Assembly (NCBI RefSeq): GCF_052324685.1
Contig: NW_027506916.1
Coordinates: 269,568-333,567 of the forward strand
DNA: 64,000 nt
Origin: Brachyhypopomus gauderio
Taxonomy: Eukaryota > Chordata > Actinopteri > Gymnotiformes > Hypopomidae
Direction of reading: 5' to 3'
Positions 26,133-37,138 of the stretch are shown here, piece after piece. The position numbers and the translations under genes were made by a program. Numbering within the stretch: position 1 is the stretch's first letter; the number at the start of each line of letters is the position of its first letter. The notes under the pieces were generated by a model. The model searched no databases, had not been told where the DNA came from, and saw only the letters and a list, made by a program, of their open reading frames with translations.

Positions 26133-27283
26133 TATGTAGGGATATGTGTAATAGGCGACTTATAAGAATGGTTCATTATCCTTTGAAACACTGGTGTTGG
26201 AATTTAAATTATCCAGAGAAGACTTTTGGAAATTTTTACAATTACGACATTTATTGGTGAAAACTTTTGGTTCCCCCACTTCTATTCCTGCAACTTGCAC
26301 TAAACTGGAGGAGATTAAAATATGTTTGGTCAAGGGCATGAAGTATCTGCCTATTATAAAATGTTGTTGACAACCATGGACTCCAATAACATGTATCTCT
26401 AGAAATCCTGGGAACAGATTTAAAACTCAATTTTACTGATGAGGAATGGAATTTGATTCTTAGGAATGGGAAAAAAATGTCAAGGGAACTAAGAATGAGA
26501 ATGGTGCAATTTAAGATTTTACATAAAATATACTGGACACCATATAGATTGTACAGGCTGGCTTGTCGGATACCCTGGTGTGTTGGAAATGTCAGGAGGA
26601 TAGGGACACATTAGTACACGTGCTTTGGGAGTGTTCAAAAATTCAAGAGTACTGGTCATTAATTCATGAAGTTCTAGAAAAAATAGTTGGCCAGAATTTT
26701 TCTTTTTGCAGCAAGCTCTATATTCTTGGGGAGTCGTCGTCATTGGTCCATTTGCCCTCCTCCCTATCACAATGGGTGCAGACAGCTGTTATGTTGGGGA
26801 GGAAGCTGCTGGTGGGAGTTCCTTCTTTAACTCATTGGTATAGATCCTTGGGTAAACTTGCTGCCCTAGAAAGATTATCTTACAGATTGGTGAATAAAGT
26901 TGAGGAGTGGTCCCATTATCTTTCGCATGTTAATGGCATCTCCAGCTTAAACTTAGTTTGTTGATCAGATTACACTGTAAAGATATCATAACTTAAAGGT
27001 TTTTGGTGGTAGGGCAATCTTGATTTAATTTATATTTGTAGATTTATGATTATTGGTAGAGTGTTATTGTGATTTTTTATTATTATTATTTTTTATTTTT
27101 TCTCTTTTTTTCCCCTTTTTTTCCCCAATGAAAATAATTTAATTATTGTGCTAGCACACTCTATGGGGAATCCAGAAAGTTTAATAATACTAATGTTTAT
27201 GTTATATGAATCTGGAATTGTTGTATCATTTTCTTTATGGAAAACCAATAAAATTTGAGTCATAAAATAAAAAAATAAAAATA
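26133..27283 (+). mobile_element. 5'-truncated L1-clade LINE with 17-bp target-site duplication
   Basis: Flanked by the perfect direct repeat AAAGCAGAAAAGTAGCC at 26116-26132 and 27284-27300. The + strand carries the ORF2 C-terminus, best read at 26563-26964: CWKCQEDRDTLVHVLWECSK is the CxxC...HxxxxC zinc-knuckle-like domain (zf-RVT type) of fish L1 ORF2, following a degenerate reverse-transcriptase end. The 3' UTR ends with AATAAAATTTGAG and an A-rich tail, as L1 insertions do. It is a dead fragment. Confidence 0.9.
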
Positions 27284-27492
27284 AAAGCAGAAAAGTAGCC
27301 AACGTATGAACCCTTTAGTCAATATATGTTTAATTCCAACCTACTTCCTGTTTATCATTAAGCAAGGTGCAACGATATGCCACTTATATTCTCCTGTTCT
27401 ATCCTCTGAAGTCAGATAAGTGCCAGGAATTATAGAGTCGTGCAATTACTCCACCTAGTGGTCATCTTGAACAAGTCACTTTAACATACTTA

Positions 27493-29082
27493 CAGTTTTT
27501 TGCAGTTGCTAAGACACAATTTCTGAAACTGTGTCTCTTTTGTCGAAACTTAACACACAGAAGCCAATGCTACACACACAACAGGCAAAACATCTCACAC
27601 TTTTGGAAAAAGCACACACTTCAACCAAAACTCTTGCCACTCTTGCCAAAACCATATTTTTGCATCTAAACGCTACACACAAATATCAGATGATTAGCCT
27701 TCCTTATATGTGACTACACACTTATGTGATAAATAGAAAACACTACTACCATGTGTTTTTTAAATGTTCAGTGTATAGTCTGTTCCAAAAGTATATCATA
27801 GTTCACAAATACAGAGGTTTTTATGCACATTCATAAACAATAGGGTTGAGGAAAGGTGAGTATGGTGGGAGGTGAAGCACATCAAACTGTGGATGTTCGG
27901 TGAACCAATGTCGTACTTGTGTAGCACGGTGGAAACTTACGTTGTCCCAGATGACAACGTACCTGGTCTGTTCTTGTCCATCTCCCTGGTGATGTGGAAT
28001 GAGTATGTTGTGTAGTGTGTTGAGAAAGGTGATGATGTGAGCAGTGTTGTAAGGACCAAAAGTAGCATGATGATGGACAACACCATTGTGGCAAATGGCT
28101 GCAAACATTGTGATGTTCCCACCATGCTGCAGGGACACTGACTATGGCACGGTGTCCTATGACGTTTCTTCCTCTGCGTCTTGTTTTGGCAAGGTTGAAG
28201 CTTCATCAATATAAAGGAACTTGTGTTCCACTGCTGCAACATCTAGCTCCATTACTCTCTGAAACCAAACATTACAGTATTACAGTACTGTATTTGACCG
28301 AATGAAATGGGCATATATCATACTCAACATTGTGTGGCACAGGACACTGGAGTAAAGTATAAGTAAGAGGATAGCAGAGCATACTTGCACATATTCATAG
28401 TGCAGTTCCTTCACACTGTCAGAGTTGTGCTGAAATGGTTCCCTGTATAGCTGCTTCATATGCACTTGATGTCTTCTCAGGAGTCGGCCCAGTGCAGATA
28501 GGCTCACTGATTGAATGTTGCTGAAAGTGATGTTGTCAGTAATGATGTGCTGTTGTAGTTGTCGTAAAGGTATACTGTTGTTTGATATGACAATGTTCAC
28601 GATGGCCTCCATGGTCAACCAAAGTGGCCTGGATCTCATCCGTAATGGTTGTTTGTGTTCTTCCTCTTCCTCGTCCTCTACCTCTCTGTGAAGTATTAGC
28701 CTCCATTGTTGTGCAAACCAAGATTTGCAACTTGTGGCCTCTTTATAGGGATCAAGTTCTGATAACAATTTGTAAAAATGAGCTAGAAGTGTTGTAACAT
28801 GTGAGAACTGTGTATGGTATTTTGGTATGTGAGTGTAGCAGTTGTGTGGCAGTGTTTTCTAAAAGAAACACATGGTTTTCAGTTTTGAATGTTGTGTCTT
28901 ATGTGAAGAACTGTGTTTAAAGTTTTGCAAAAAGTGTGTTTTAGCATTTCTAAATGAGTGTAAGGCAGAGAATGTGCTTAAGGTTTGGCACACCCGGTCA
29001 ATAGATAGGCTACATGGGTTAGTTGTTTCAGAAATTGTGCTATAAGGACCACTTTTTGTGTCTTAGCAATTGCAAAAATCTG
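27493..29082 (-). mobile_element. Tc1/mariner-superfamily DNA transposon, TA target site
   Basis: Terminal inverted repeats of about 25 bp (left CAGTTTTTTGCAGTTGCTAA..., right end inverted CAGATTTTTGCAATTGCTAA...) each sit against a TA (27491-27492 and 29083-29084), the duplicated Tc1/mariner target. A transposase remnant is encoded on the - strand. Confidence 0.9.
27821..28770 (-). pseudogene. Tc1/mariner-type transposase remnant
   Basis: Read on the - strand, an N-terminal helix-turn-helix-like part lies at about 28430-28680 (IPLRQLQQHIITDN, then LSALGRLLRRHQVHMKQLY). A DDE catalytic part follows at about 27830-28130: HGGNITMFAAICHNGVVHH, YVVIWDNVSFHRA with its Asp, and HLPPYSPFLNPI. The third acidic residue normally following NPI (NPIEE) reads Val-Tyr. 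The two parts lie in different frames, so the gene is broken. Confidence 0.8.
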
Positions 29083-29089
29083 TAAATGT

Positions 29090-29825
29090 CAGGCGTCAAT
29101 TTTCTTATTTATATGTTGTGTATATATGTTGTGGTGTATGCGCAGCTTTAGTTTTCAGAACATTATTCACTGCATATGCATGTCTTTGTTCCTCTAGGAC
29201 ACTTTGAAGAGTCTGGTAACTGTTGAACTGAATATGACGTTATAACCTGTTGTACAAAAACTGATTGGTTCAGGACCATGGACAGTGCTCCCTGAACAAA
29301 CATTGATTCATTGATTCAGCTCTCCAAACAAACTAGCAGTTGTCAGTTTGTGTTTCAGTACCACGGACAGCGCCTCAGACAGCGCTACCAAAAGCTTTCA
29401 GGAACCAGACTGTTAAAAGAACCTGCCATGACATTCTTTAATCATATTTGTACTTCTTTAATAAAGTCAAATTACTAACGTAAAAATAACTGTAATGGTA
29501 TTTTTGTCTTTTTAAAGAATTTATATATTTTTTTTTCTGTACAGAAATAGAAACTGAACAGGTATCTACAAAACATAAATTTTCACATAATTACAGTACT
29601 CGACCAGCAGATGGCAGTATTGCATAATCTTAACGCTAGTAGAAGCCAGAAAAGAAATAAAAGCAACTACAAACATTGTTGCAAAGAAAAGGTCCATAGC
29701 ACTCTGGGAGGGCACATTAATGATAGGACAGTCTTTCCATGGTCGAAAAACCACGGGGAGGTTTTTGTGTTAGATAATGTTTCCATTGCATTGATTAATA
29801 ACGACGGTTGAATTTATATAGAGGC
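29090..29825. other. Intergenic, no gene seen
   Basis: AT-rich, without a supported feature. It precedes the minisatellite downstream of wnt6. Confidence 0.4.
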
Positions 29826-29835
29826 AGGTTAACTA

Positions 29836-30442
29836 AAGGCTGAGACACTCTTGAGTCTAGAGGCTGAGATATTCTGTCTAAAGGCTGAGACATTCTGTGT
29901 TTGAAGGCTGAGACACTCTGAGTCTAAAGGCTGAGACATTCTGTCTCTAAAGGCTGAGACATTCTGTCTCTAAAGGCTGAGAGACTCTGAGTCTAAAGGC
30001 TGAGACACTCCGAGTCTAAAGGCTGAGAGACTCTGTCTCTAAAGGCTGAGAGACTCTGAGTCTAAAGGCTGAGACATTCTGAGTCTAAAGGCTGAGACAC
30101 TCTGAGTCTAAAGGCTGAGACACTCCGAGTCTAAAGGCTGAGAGACTCCGAGTCTAAAGGCTGAGAGACTCTGTCTCTAAAGGCTGAGAGACTCTGTCTC
30201 TAAAGGCTGAGACATTCTGAGTCTAAAGGCTGAGACATTCTGAGTCTAAAGGCTGAGACACTCCGAGTCTAAAGGCTGAGAGACTCTGTCTCTAAAGGCT
30301 GAGAGACTCTGAGTCTAAAGGCTGAGACATTCTGAGTCTAAAGGCTGAGACACTCTCTAAAGAGTCTAAAGGCTGAGACATTCTGTCTATAAAGGCTGAG
30401 ACATTCTGAGTCTAAAGGCTGAGACACTCTCTAAAGAGTCTA
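29836..30442 (-). repeat. 22-bp minisatellite in the wnt6 3' region, reaching the stop codon
   Basis: About 27 units of AAGGCTGAGACACTCTGAGT + CT. On the - strand each unit contains GCCTTTAGACTC, identical to the end of the wnt6 coding sequence and its TAG stop. The array therefore begins at the stop codon and would occupy the first 600 nt of the 3' UTR. Confidence 0.9.
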
Positions 30443-30898
30443 AAGGCAGATGCCAACATCTTTTCGCACAGTGCACCTCTGACACTGAACCACACAGCAC
30501 CAGTGGAACTGGCATTGGCAGTTCTGCTCATACACAAGTGTGTGCGCAATGAGCCCTCTGTCACAGCACAGCCAATCACAGGACGGCCCCGCCTCCATGC
30601 TGCTGCACACCCGCCCCCGTGTGCCTTCCGAGCCCGCCCTGCGATCGGCCACACAGAAGTTCGGGGATTCATCGGAGTAGATGAGGCTGTGGGTGTGTGG
30701 GGGTGGGACATCAGGGTCCAGAGGGACGAGGGATTTGCCGTCATTACTGCCCATCACGCGCACGGCCGTGTAGAAGCTGCGCATCAGGTGATCACCAACA
30801 TGACGGAACAGCGGCAACTTCCTCCAGCAGCTACGCAGCGTACAGGAGCCGGACAAACCATGACATCTGCACTCAGTACGCATGTGAGCCTTCACTAC
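30440..30898 (-). CDS. wnt6: wnt6 exon 4 (terminal)
   Basis: Acceptor GTACAG|GTA at 30899 directly follows a long GT-repeat instead of a pyrimidine tract. It encodes VVKAHMRTECRCHGLSGSC through VRKDVGICL and TAG at 30440-30442. The exon is 153 codons including the stop. Confidence 0.95.
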   Translation of the reverse strand, partial: VVKAHMRTECRCHGLSGSCTLRSCWRKLPLFRHVGDHLMRSFYTAVRVMGSNDGKSLVPLDPDVPPPHTHSLIYSDESPNFCVADRRAGSEGTRGRVCSSMEAGPSCDWLCCDRGLIAHTLVYEQNCQCQFHWCCVVQCQRCTVRKDVGICL

Positions 30899-30947
30899 CT
30901 GTACACACACACACACACACACATATATACACACACACACACACGAT

Positions 30948-31013
<66 letters not shown>

Positions 31014-31107
31014 CACACATACACACACACACACACATACACACATATATACAAACACATACACACATACACACACACACACATACACACATATATACAA
31101 ACACATA

Positions 31108-31194
<87 letters not shown>

Positions 31195-34100
31195 ACATAT
31201 ATACAAACACATACACACATACACACACACACACACATATATACAAACACATACACACATACACACACACACACACATATATACACACATACACACACAC
31301 ACACACACACACGCACACACACACATGATCTTACACACACGCACACACACACACAATCACACACACGATCATACATACATGATCATACACACACACACAC
31401 AATCACACACACACAATCATACACACACAATCACACACACACAATCACACACACACGATCATACACACACGATCATATACACACATACACACACACAAGA
31501 TCATACACACACATACATCATATGTGTATGTATGTGTTCATGTGAATTGGAGAATGTTTGTTTGAATAAATTAAACATACTGAGAATATTGCTTCTATTA
31601 TTATGTGAAGTTTATCTTGTACAGGCTTGAAAATAATTATAGGACAGTTGTGCAACTATTAATTTCTTTTTATATTGTGAGAATGATCAGTCAGACACTA
31701 TCAGATACTGGCAGACACTATTTGGCAGACACTATCAGTAAGACTATCAGACACTGTAAGTCAGACACATTCTCAGACACTATCAGAGCCTATCAGACAC
31801 TATCAGAGCCTATCAGACACTATCAGACACTATCAGACACTATCAGGGTCTGAGTGAAACTAGGAGCAGTAGGCAGCAGGACGGTGTAATTGTATTTCAT
31901 TATAACCCTCACTGTGCCACTGTGATCTGCCCCACATACAATAATAAAGTCCAGGATCAACACGTCCATCTCTGCCCCTCTGTAACTGCCCAATCACAGC
32001 CAATCACACGCACACGTCCGTACCAGACGTCCCGCTTCCTTGTTGTGCAGGTCAGTCAGGGTCCTGATGTCACTCTTGCCTTTCCGCCTCCTGCTGTCCA
32101 CGAACTGGCGGGACACGTCGTGGCCGAAGTCGACGTCATCCCCGCACCCCCCCCACTCCCAGCGCTGGTCCTGGTGTGCGGGGAGGTCGCCCTGCTCACG
32201 GGGCCCTTCAGGAGACCTCCTAGGGGTCACACAGCCACACTGCAGCAGCTCCCCCTGGCTGCAGGCCTGCGTCACTGCATACAGCACACCTGCAGCTGTG
32301 ATGCTGTTGACAAATGCTGTCTCACGAATATCTGAGAAGAACATGAAAGATTTTAATTGACTATATATCAAAGGTGATTATTTATTATATCAATGTCTTC
32401 TATGTAAGATTAATGCGATATTACATGCTATCAGCCAGCCATGTAAAACAACTATGAAACAAACTTTCAATAAGCATTTTTCCTTTTGATGTGTTCAGAA
32501 GGGGTTACATGGCAAAACACAGGTTTACATTCTGGCATCCCAGAAGACCCACTTTCAACCCCCAATTTCCACAGTACATCCATATTTCTCTTTATCAGCC
32601 ATAATTCCTCTACTCATCTACTCATACAGACCTGCCCATACAGACCTGCTGACACAGATCTACTTACACAGACCTACCTGTACAGACATGCTAACACAGA
32701 TCTACTCATACAGACTTGCTGACACAGATCTTCTTATACAGACCTACCTGTACAGACCTGCTGACAGATCTACTCATACAGACATGCCCATACAGACCTG
32801 CTGACACAGATCTACTTATACAGACCTACCTGTACAGACCTGCTGACACAGATCTACTCATACAGACATGCTCATACAGACCTGCTGACACAGATCTGCC
32901 CATACAGACCTGCTGACACAGATCTACTTATACAGACCTACATGTACAGACCTGCTGACACAGATCCACCCATACAGACCTGCCAGGTGCTGCTTAGCTG
33001 AGCTGATTGTTTGTCCAAGAAATAATACATTTTGCTGTAAGACTGACAGAGAGTTCCACTTGCAAGAATTTATCAAACAAAAATTTAGCACACAATGCCT
33101 GTGTCACACAGTGATGAACACACAAACTTGCTCATACAAGCTTGTAGTATTACATATAAGTGGTTCAAGAGTAGTGTCACAATAGTGGTAAATGCTGTAG
33201 ATTTTTCCTCTCTGAGCATTATATAGAAATTTTGAATGAATGAGTGACCCATGCCTTTAGTGAAGACACGCCCACACCTTTAGTGAAGACACACCCCCAA
33301 CTTTAGTGAAGACACACCCACGCCTTTAGTGAAGACACACCCACGTCTTTAGTGAAGACACACCCACACCTTTAGTGAAGACACACCCCCACGTCTTTAG
33401 TGAAGACACACCCCCACCTTTAGTGAAGACACACCCCGTCTTTAGTGAAGACACACCCCGTCTTTAGTGAAGACACACCCACGTCTTTAGTGAAGACACA
33501 CCCACGTCTTTAGTGAAGACACACCCCCACCTTTAGTGGACACACCCCCACCTTTAGTGAAGACACACCCACGTCTTTAGTGAAGACACACCCCCACCTT
33601 TAGTGAAGACACACCCACGTCTTTAGTGAAGACACACCCCCACCTTTAGTGAAGACACACCCCCACCTTTAGTGAAGACACACCCCACCTTTAGTGAAGA
33701 CACACCCACGTCTTTAGTGAAGACACACCCCCACCTTTAGTGAAGACAAACCCACGTCTTTAGTGAAGACACACCCCCACCTTTAGTGAAGACACACCCC
33801 ACCTTTAGTGAAGACACACCCACGTCTTTAGTGAAGACACACCCCCACCTTTAGTGAAGACACACCCACGTCTTTAGTGAAGACACACCCCCACCTTTAG
33901 TGAAGACACACCCACATCTTTAGTGAAGACACACCCCCACCTTTAGTGAAGACACACCCACGTCTTTAGTGAAGACACACCCCCACCTTGCAGCAGCAGC
34001 TTCCCTAGGCTCCGCCCATGGCTTGTGCAGTTCCAACGCTGGTGGTGAAACTGGTGCTGGCACTCCCGAGCTCCCAGTCGGGCGCCTCTCGCCACTTCCT

Positions 34101-34870
34101 GCACAATCTCAGGCTGGCTGTGGCACATGGTGGCGTACAGGCGGGGGGGTTTGGCCCTCTGGCAGATGCTGTTGGGGTCAGTGAGGAGGAGGGGGCTGCC
34201 TGCCACAGTGCGCCTGTATGCCACATGGAGCAGTGTTAGGGGGTTGAGCAGTGCTCACACACACACGGTGTGTGAACTGTGGGGTGAACTGTCATGCAGA
34301 TTATCACACAGTGTTTGAGGTTAGCTGTTACATCCTTGCACATCAGTTGCTTTCTGCCTCTGTTCCTCTCTCGAGTTTTTCTGGTTTTTATTGCATACGA
34401 TAAGGAAGTCAGTTGACAGACAGATGCATGGGTGTCCCCTGCACTTTTTTCCCTGCAAAAGTCGGTTTTGGTAAACCCCGTGCCCCAGTTCTCAAGCCAT
34501 TTGTGTCCCCCTCACCTATGAAATCAAAATTTCGTCCATGGTGTGCACGGTCAATAGACAGACAGATACATGGGTGTGCACGTTCAGAACTCACACCATG
34601 CCACTTTGAACTAACATCTGGTTTGTAGCAAGCCTCTGCTCGCAGCCTGACCAATGTTGAGTAAGACACACAAAAGCACTTAGGCCCTGTGTCTAATGAA
34701 GGCTTATTGTATGTATTAGCTAGGCGTTTCTAACACAGAGACAGGCGAGTATAGATGCATTATGCCATGATATTAATATTTCAAGCATAAGTTCAAACGT
34801 ACCCACACAGAAGAAAGATGTTGACCGGCCCCGTTAGAGCGAAGACGAGAAGTAGACGTGCTTGGACCAT
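30440..34870 (-). CDS. wnt6: Wnt6 secreted signalling protein, four exons
   Basis: Joining 34803-34870, 33987-34213, 32024-32331 and 30440-30898 gives an uninterrupted 353-residue frame with GT/AG introns of phases 2, 1 and 0. Exon 1 codes for a signal peptide (MVQARLLLVFAL...). Wnt hallmarks follow: HQRWNCTS with an N-glycosylation site (about residue 84), DIRETAFVNSITAAGV, WEWGGCGDDVDFG, RTECRCHGLSGSC with the Ser (about 217) acylated by Porcupine, and the cysteine-rich tail ending FHWCCVVQCQRCTVRKDVGICL-like. Spacing and wording match Wnt6 rather than Wnt10a, and the length is normal (human about 365). It is a Frizzled ligand acting outside the cell. All key cysteines I could follow are kept. 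WNT10A, adjacent in human, is not present. Tandem arrays abut three exon edges. Confidence 0.96.
30902..31515. repeat. (CA)n compound microsatellite in wnt6 intron 3
   Basis: About 600 bp of CA dinucleotides with ATATATAC, GATCATAC and AATCAC interruptions. It ends within about 4 nt of the exon 4 acceptor. Frames of up to 375 codons here are His/Thr or Cys/Val repeats. Confidence 0.95.
31686..31850. repeat. CAGACACTAT minisatellite in wnt6 intron 3
   Basis: About a dozen loose copies of a 10-17 bp unit (TCAGACACTATCAGAGCC). Confidence 0.85.
32024..32331 (-). CDS. wnt6: wnt6 exon 3
   Basis: Acceptor TTCTCAG|AT, donor CTG|GTACGG. It encodes about residues 99-201 (DIRETAF, VTQACSQGELLQCGC, WEWGGCGDDVDFGHDVS, HNKEAGRL). 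Phases fit both neighbours. Confidence 0.95.
32605..32990. repeat. TACAGACCTGCTGACACAGATC minisatellite in wnt6 intron 2
   Basis: Degenerate interleaved units CAGACCTGCTGACACAGATC and TACTYATACAGACCTACCTG over about 385 bp. Confidence 0.9.
33255..33989. repeat. 23-bp minisatellite containing the wnt6 exon 2 donor
   Basis: About 32 units of TTTAGTGAAGACACACCCCC + ACC, alternating with a CCCACGTC variant. On the - strand about 13 units carry AAAGGTGGG, nearly the same as the real donor CAAG|GTGGGG, which sits in the unit at the array's exon-side end. Confidence 0.95.
33987..34213 (-). CDS. wnt6: wnt6 exon 2
   Basis: Acceptor CATACAG|G at 34214. It encodes about residues 23-98 (AGSPLLLTDPNSIC, RGARLGARECQHQF, RWNCTS, LGKLLLQ). 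The donor CAAG|GTGGGG at 33987/33986 lies in the first unit of the intron 2 minisatellite. Confidence 0.95.
34240..34800. other. wnt6 intron 1
   Basis: About 590 bp between exons 1 and 2. It contains a short imperfect direct duplication around GACAGACAGATRCATGGGTG at 34416-34435 and 34557-34576. No other feature. Confidence 0.6.
34803..34870 (-). CDS. wnt6: wnt6 exon 1 (signal peptide)
   Basis: ATG at 34868-34870, 22 codons plus two bases, rich in Leu/Val/Phe, ending at donor GG|GTACGT. The two left-over bases join the first G of exon 2 (phase 2), which supports this choice of start. Confidence 0.85.
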
Positions 34871-35870
34871 CACACAGGCGTTCACTGCCGTGGAGCAGCG
34901 GCGTGACCACGGAAATAAAACAAGTCAGATCCACCTGCAGCTGTACAGAGGTCAGCGACGAACCTTAGAGCTCGCATGTTTTCAACCACGAGACCAAGCA
35001 GCAACGTGGAGCTTACGCTTAGAATCCGCGGTCGAGGAATACAGACAAGCTGCTGGAAACATCTGCAGACAATAACGCGCGTTGCAGCGTTGCGAGAGCA
35101 TGTGGATCAGTCCCAAAATGCACGCGGAGGTAACGCGTCTAAAGCGCAACCCGCGTGTTGTCAGAGTCACCGCGCACGCGGGTCACCATCAGAGCGCCAA
35201 ACTTCGCGCGATCATGCGTTGCTGTGTATAAGATCCCCGTCGAAACCTGGAGACGTTTATAAACTCAGACGTTTTTGACAAGTCTGAAAAAAAAAACCGC
35301 TTCATACGTTTTATATCAGTTTGATGCTTGAATGTCAAATCCAGTAACCGCGGTTTTTTTTTTTATTATGGAAAACAAAAGCATTGCTTGCAATTATGCC
35401 CGCGCACACAAGTCCGCGCGCGCGCACGCTCGCACGCACGCACACCAACCAGTACTGTCTGTTTTTTTTCTGTGCTAGGTTTCATGATGACTTATGTTTA
35501 GCTTTGTATTACGACGCTCCTCTGTCAGGTCTGGAATGCTTTTCATAATATGTGCTTCGCCTTGTGTTGACCTTGGCAACTCTTCCTGCAGCTGTACTGA
35601 TGTGTTTTGTTATCAGATCAAAGAATCTACGAGAACCTCTGCACGTCTTAAGAGAATGAATGTCAAATCCTGATGCCAAGTCTCGCACGCCCTCCTTGAG
35701 GCGCTGTGATTAATTCCCCAGGGGTCAGCTGTCAGGGAAGGGGTTTGGGGTGTGTCCAGTAGCCCAGAGAAAACGACACTACCGGGTCACGAAGGGTCCC
35801 AGAAATATTTACAAGAGATCATGTGTCCGAATGCGGGGAGTTCAGCTCCATGTGGAACACGTAGTTGTTT
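34871..35870 (-). promoter_or_regulatory. wnt6 upstream region
   Basis: CpG-rich over 34880-35280, upstream of the wnt6 start codon. On the - strand GAGTTTATAAACG at about 35255-35267 could act as a TATA box roughly 390 bp before the ATG. Alternating purine-pyrimidine CG/CA runs lie at about 35400-35445. Assignment is by position only. Confidence 0.4.
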
Positions 35871-37138
35871 TTACAGTTTTTTTCCAATTGCTGAAACATA
35901 ATTTTGCAAAGTAGTGTGGTGCTAAACTCAATTCACAAAACCACACACCCAAACTGCAAAATACCTCCTATAGCCTGCAAAACAAAACAGCATATAGCAT
36001 TGTCAAAATCAAACTTTTGCACCAAGTGGCACACACGACATGCATATTACCAGATTTTTGTCTAACCAACTACACACTTTTGGGCATTATGTAAAGTACT
36101 CTCATGTAAAGTAAAGTACCCCCCCCCCCCCAACAGGACAGGGCAACAGCACATCAGATATATTTACTTTAGAATAAACAAAAAATTGCTCACAAAAAAG
36201 AACAGTAAAGAACAGTAAACAGAAAAAATGTAGGCAGCAAAAATTAGGCAATTAATTAGGCAAAAAAAATAACACCTCATCCATATCACAGGCAATATCT
36301 TCCCTTACCAGACATGGAGGGGAGAAGCGCCTTGAGTGCCTTATCCATCCCCAAATCACATCAGTTTCATATCATGACCTTCCATTGTCTGCACTGAAGG
36401 AATACACACATAGGGCTGCCGGACACACACCTTCCACCGCCATGCCGAAAAGAACGCTATAGAATTCAGAAATGGTGAGTATGGTGGGCAGTATTGTGCA
36501 GGAAACTGTGGGTGGTCAGCAAACCAGTTTTGGTCTGGGATGATGAAAGATCACATTCTGCCATACGACAACGTACAGATTTTCAAAAGGTACTTTATAA
36601 AGTTGTTTCAGTCTGATTTAGTTTTGTTTCAGAATGTGAAATCCAATGATTTTGGATTTCATTTTTTCAAAAATCAAGTTTACAGTGGCAGCTTCCTGTA
36701 CCCCGGTGATCATGTGGCCTCTTCCCCCACCATGGTTGCGTCTCTCAGTCCTTTAGGAAAAAAATTATATGCCAATCATGAAGTAAACAGGTGTCACCCA
36801 ACTGATACATTATGACATGAGTTATGCTACACCGTGTGAAAGACATTTTGGTTACACCTGTGCTCCAGTCTAAACGTCCAGACGACGGTGGCAACAGTAA
36901 AACGGCTCAAGTTGGGCTGCATCTGTTCAGCTTCCTGCATTGTGAGCCCATGGTTGATGACATGATCAACTAAGGTTCCTCTGATTTTATTACCAGCTCT
37001 CATTCTCCCCCCCCCCTCTCATTCTCACCCTCCTTCTTCCTCTTCCTCTCTCTGCTACGGCCTCCATTGTTGTTGTAAGAGAAAGAGGCACTCGCCCATG
37101 GCTTTTTATAGTGCTCCTGATTGGAGTGTCAACAATTA

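Noticed and set aside
36540..36815. 91-codon + strand frame
   Set aside because: It lies within a degenerate mariner-like element and has no recognisable domain. The related transposase is on the other strand.
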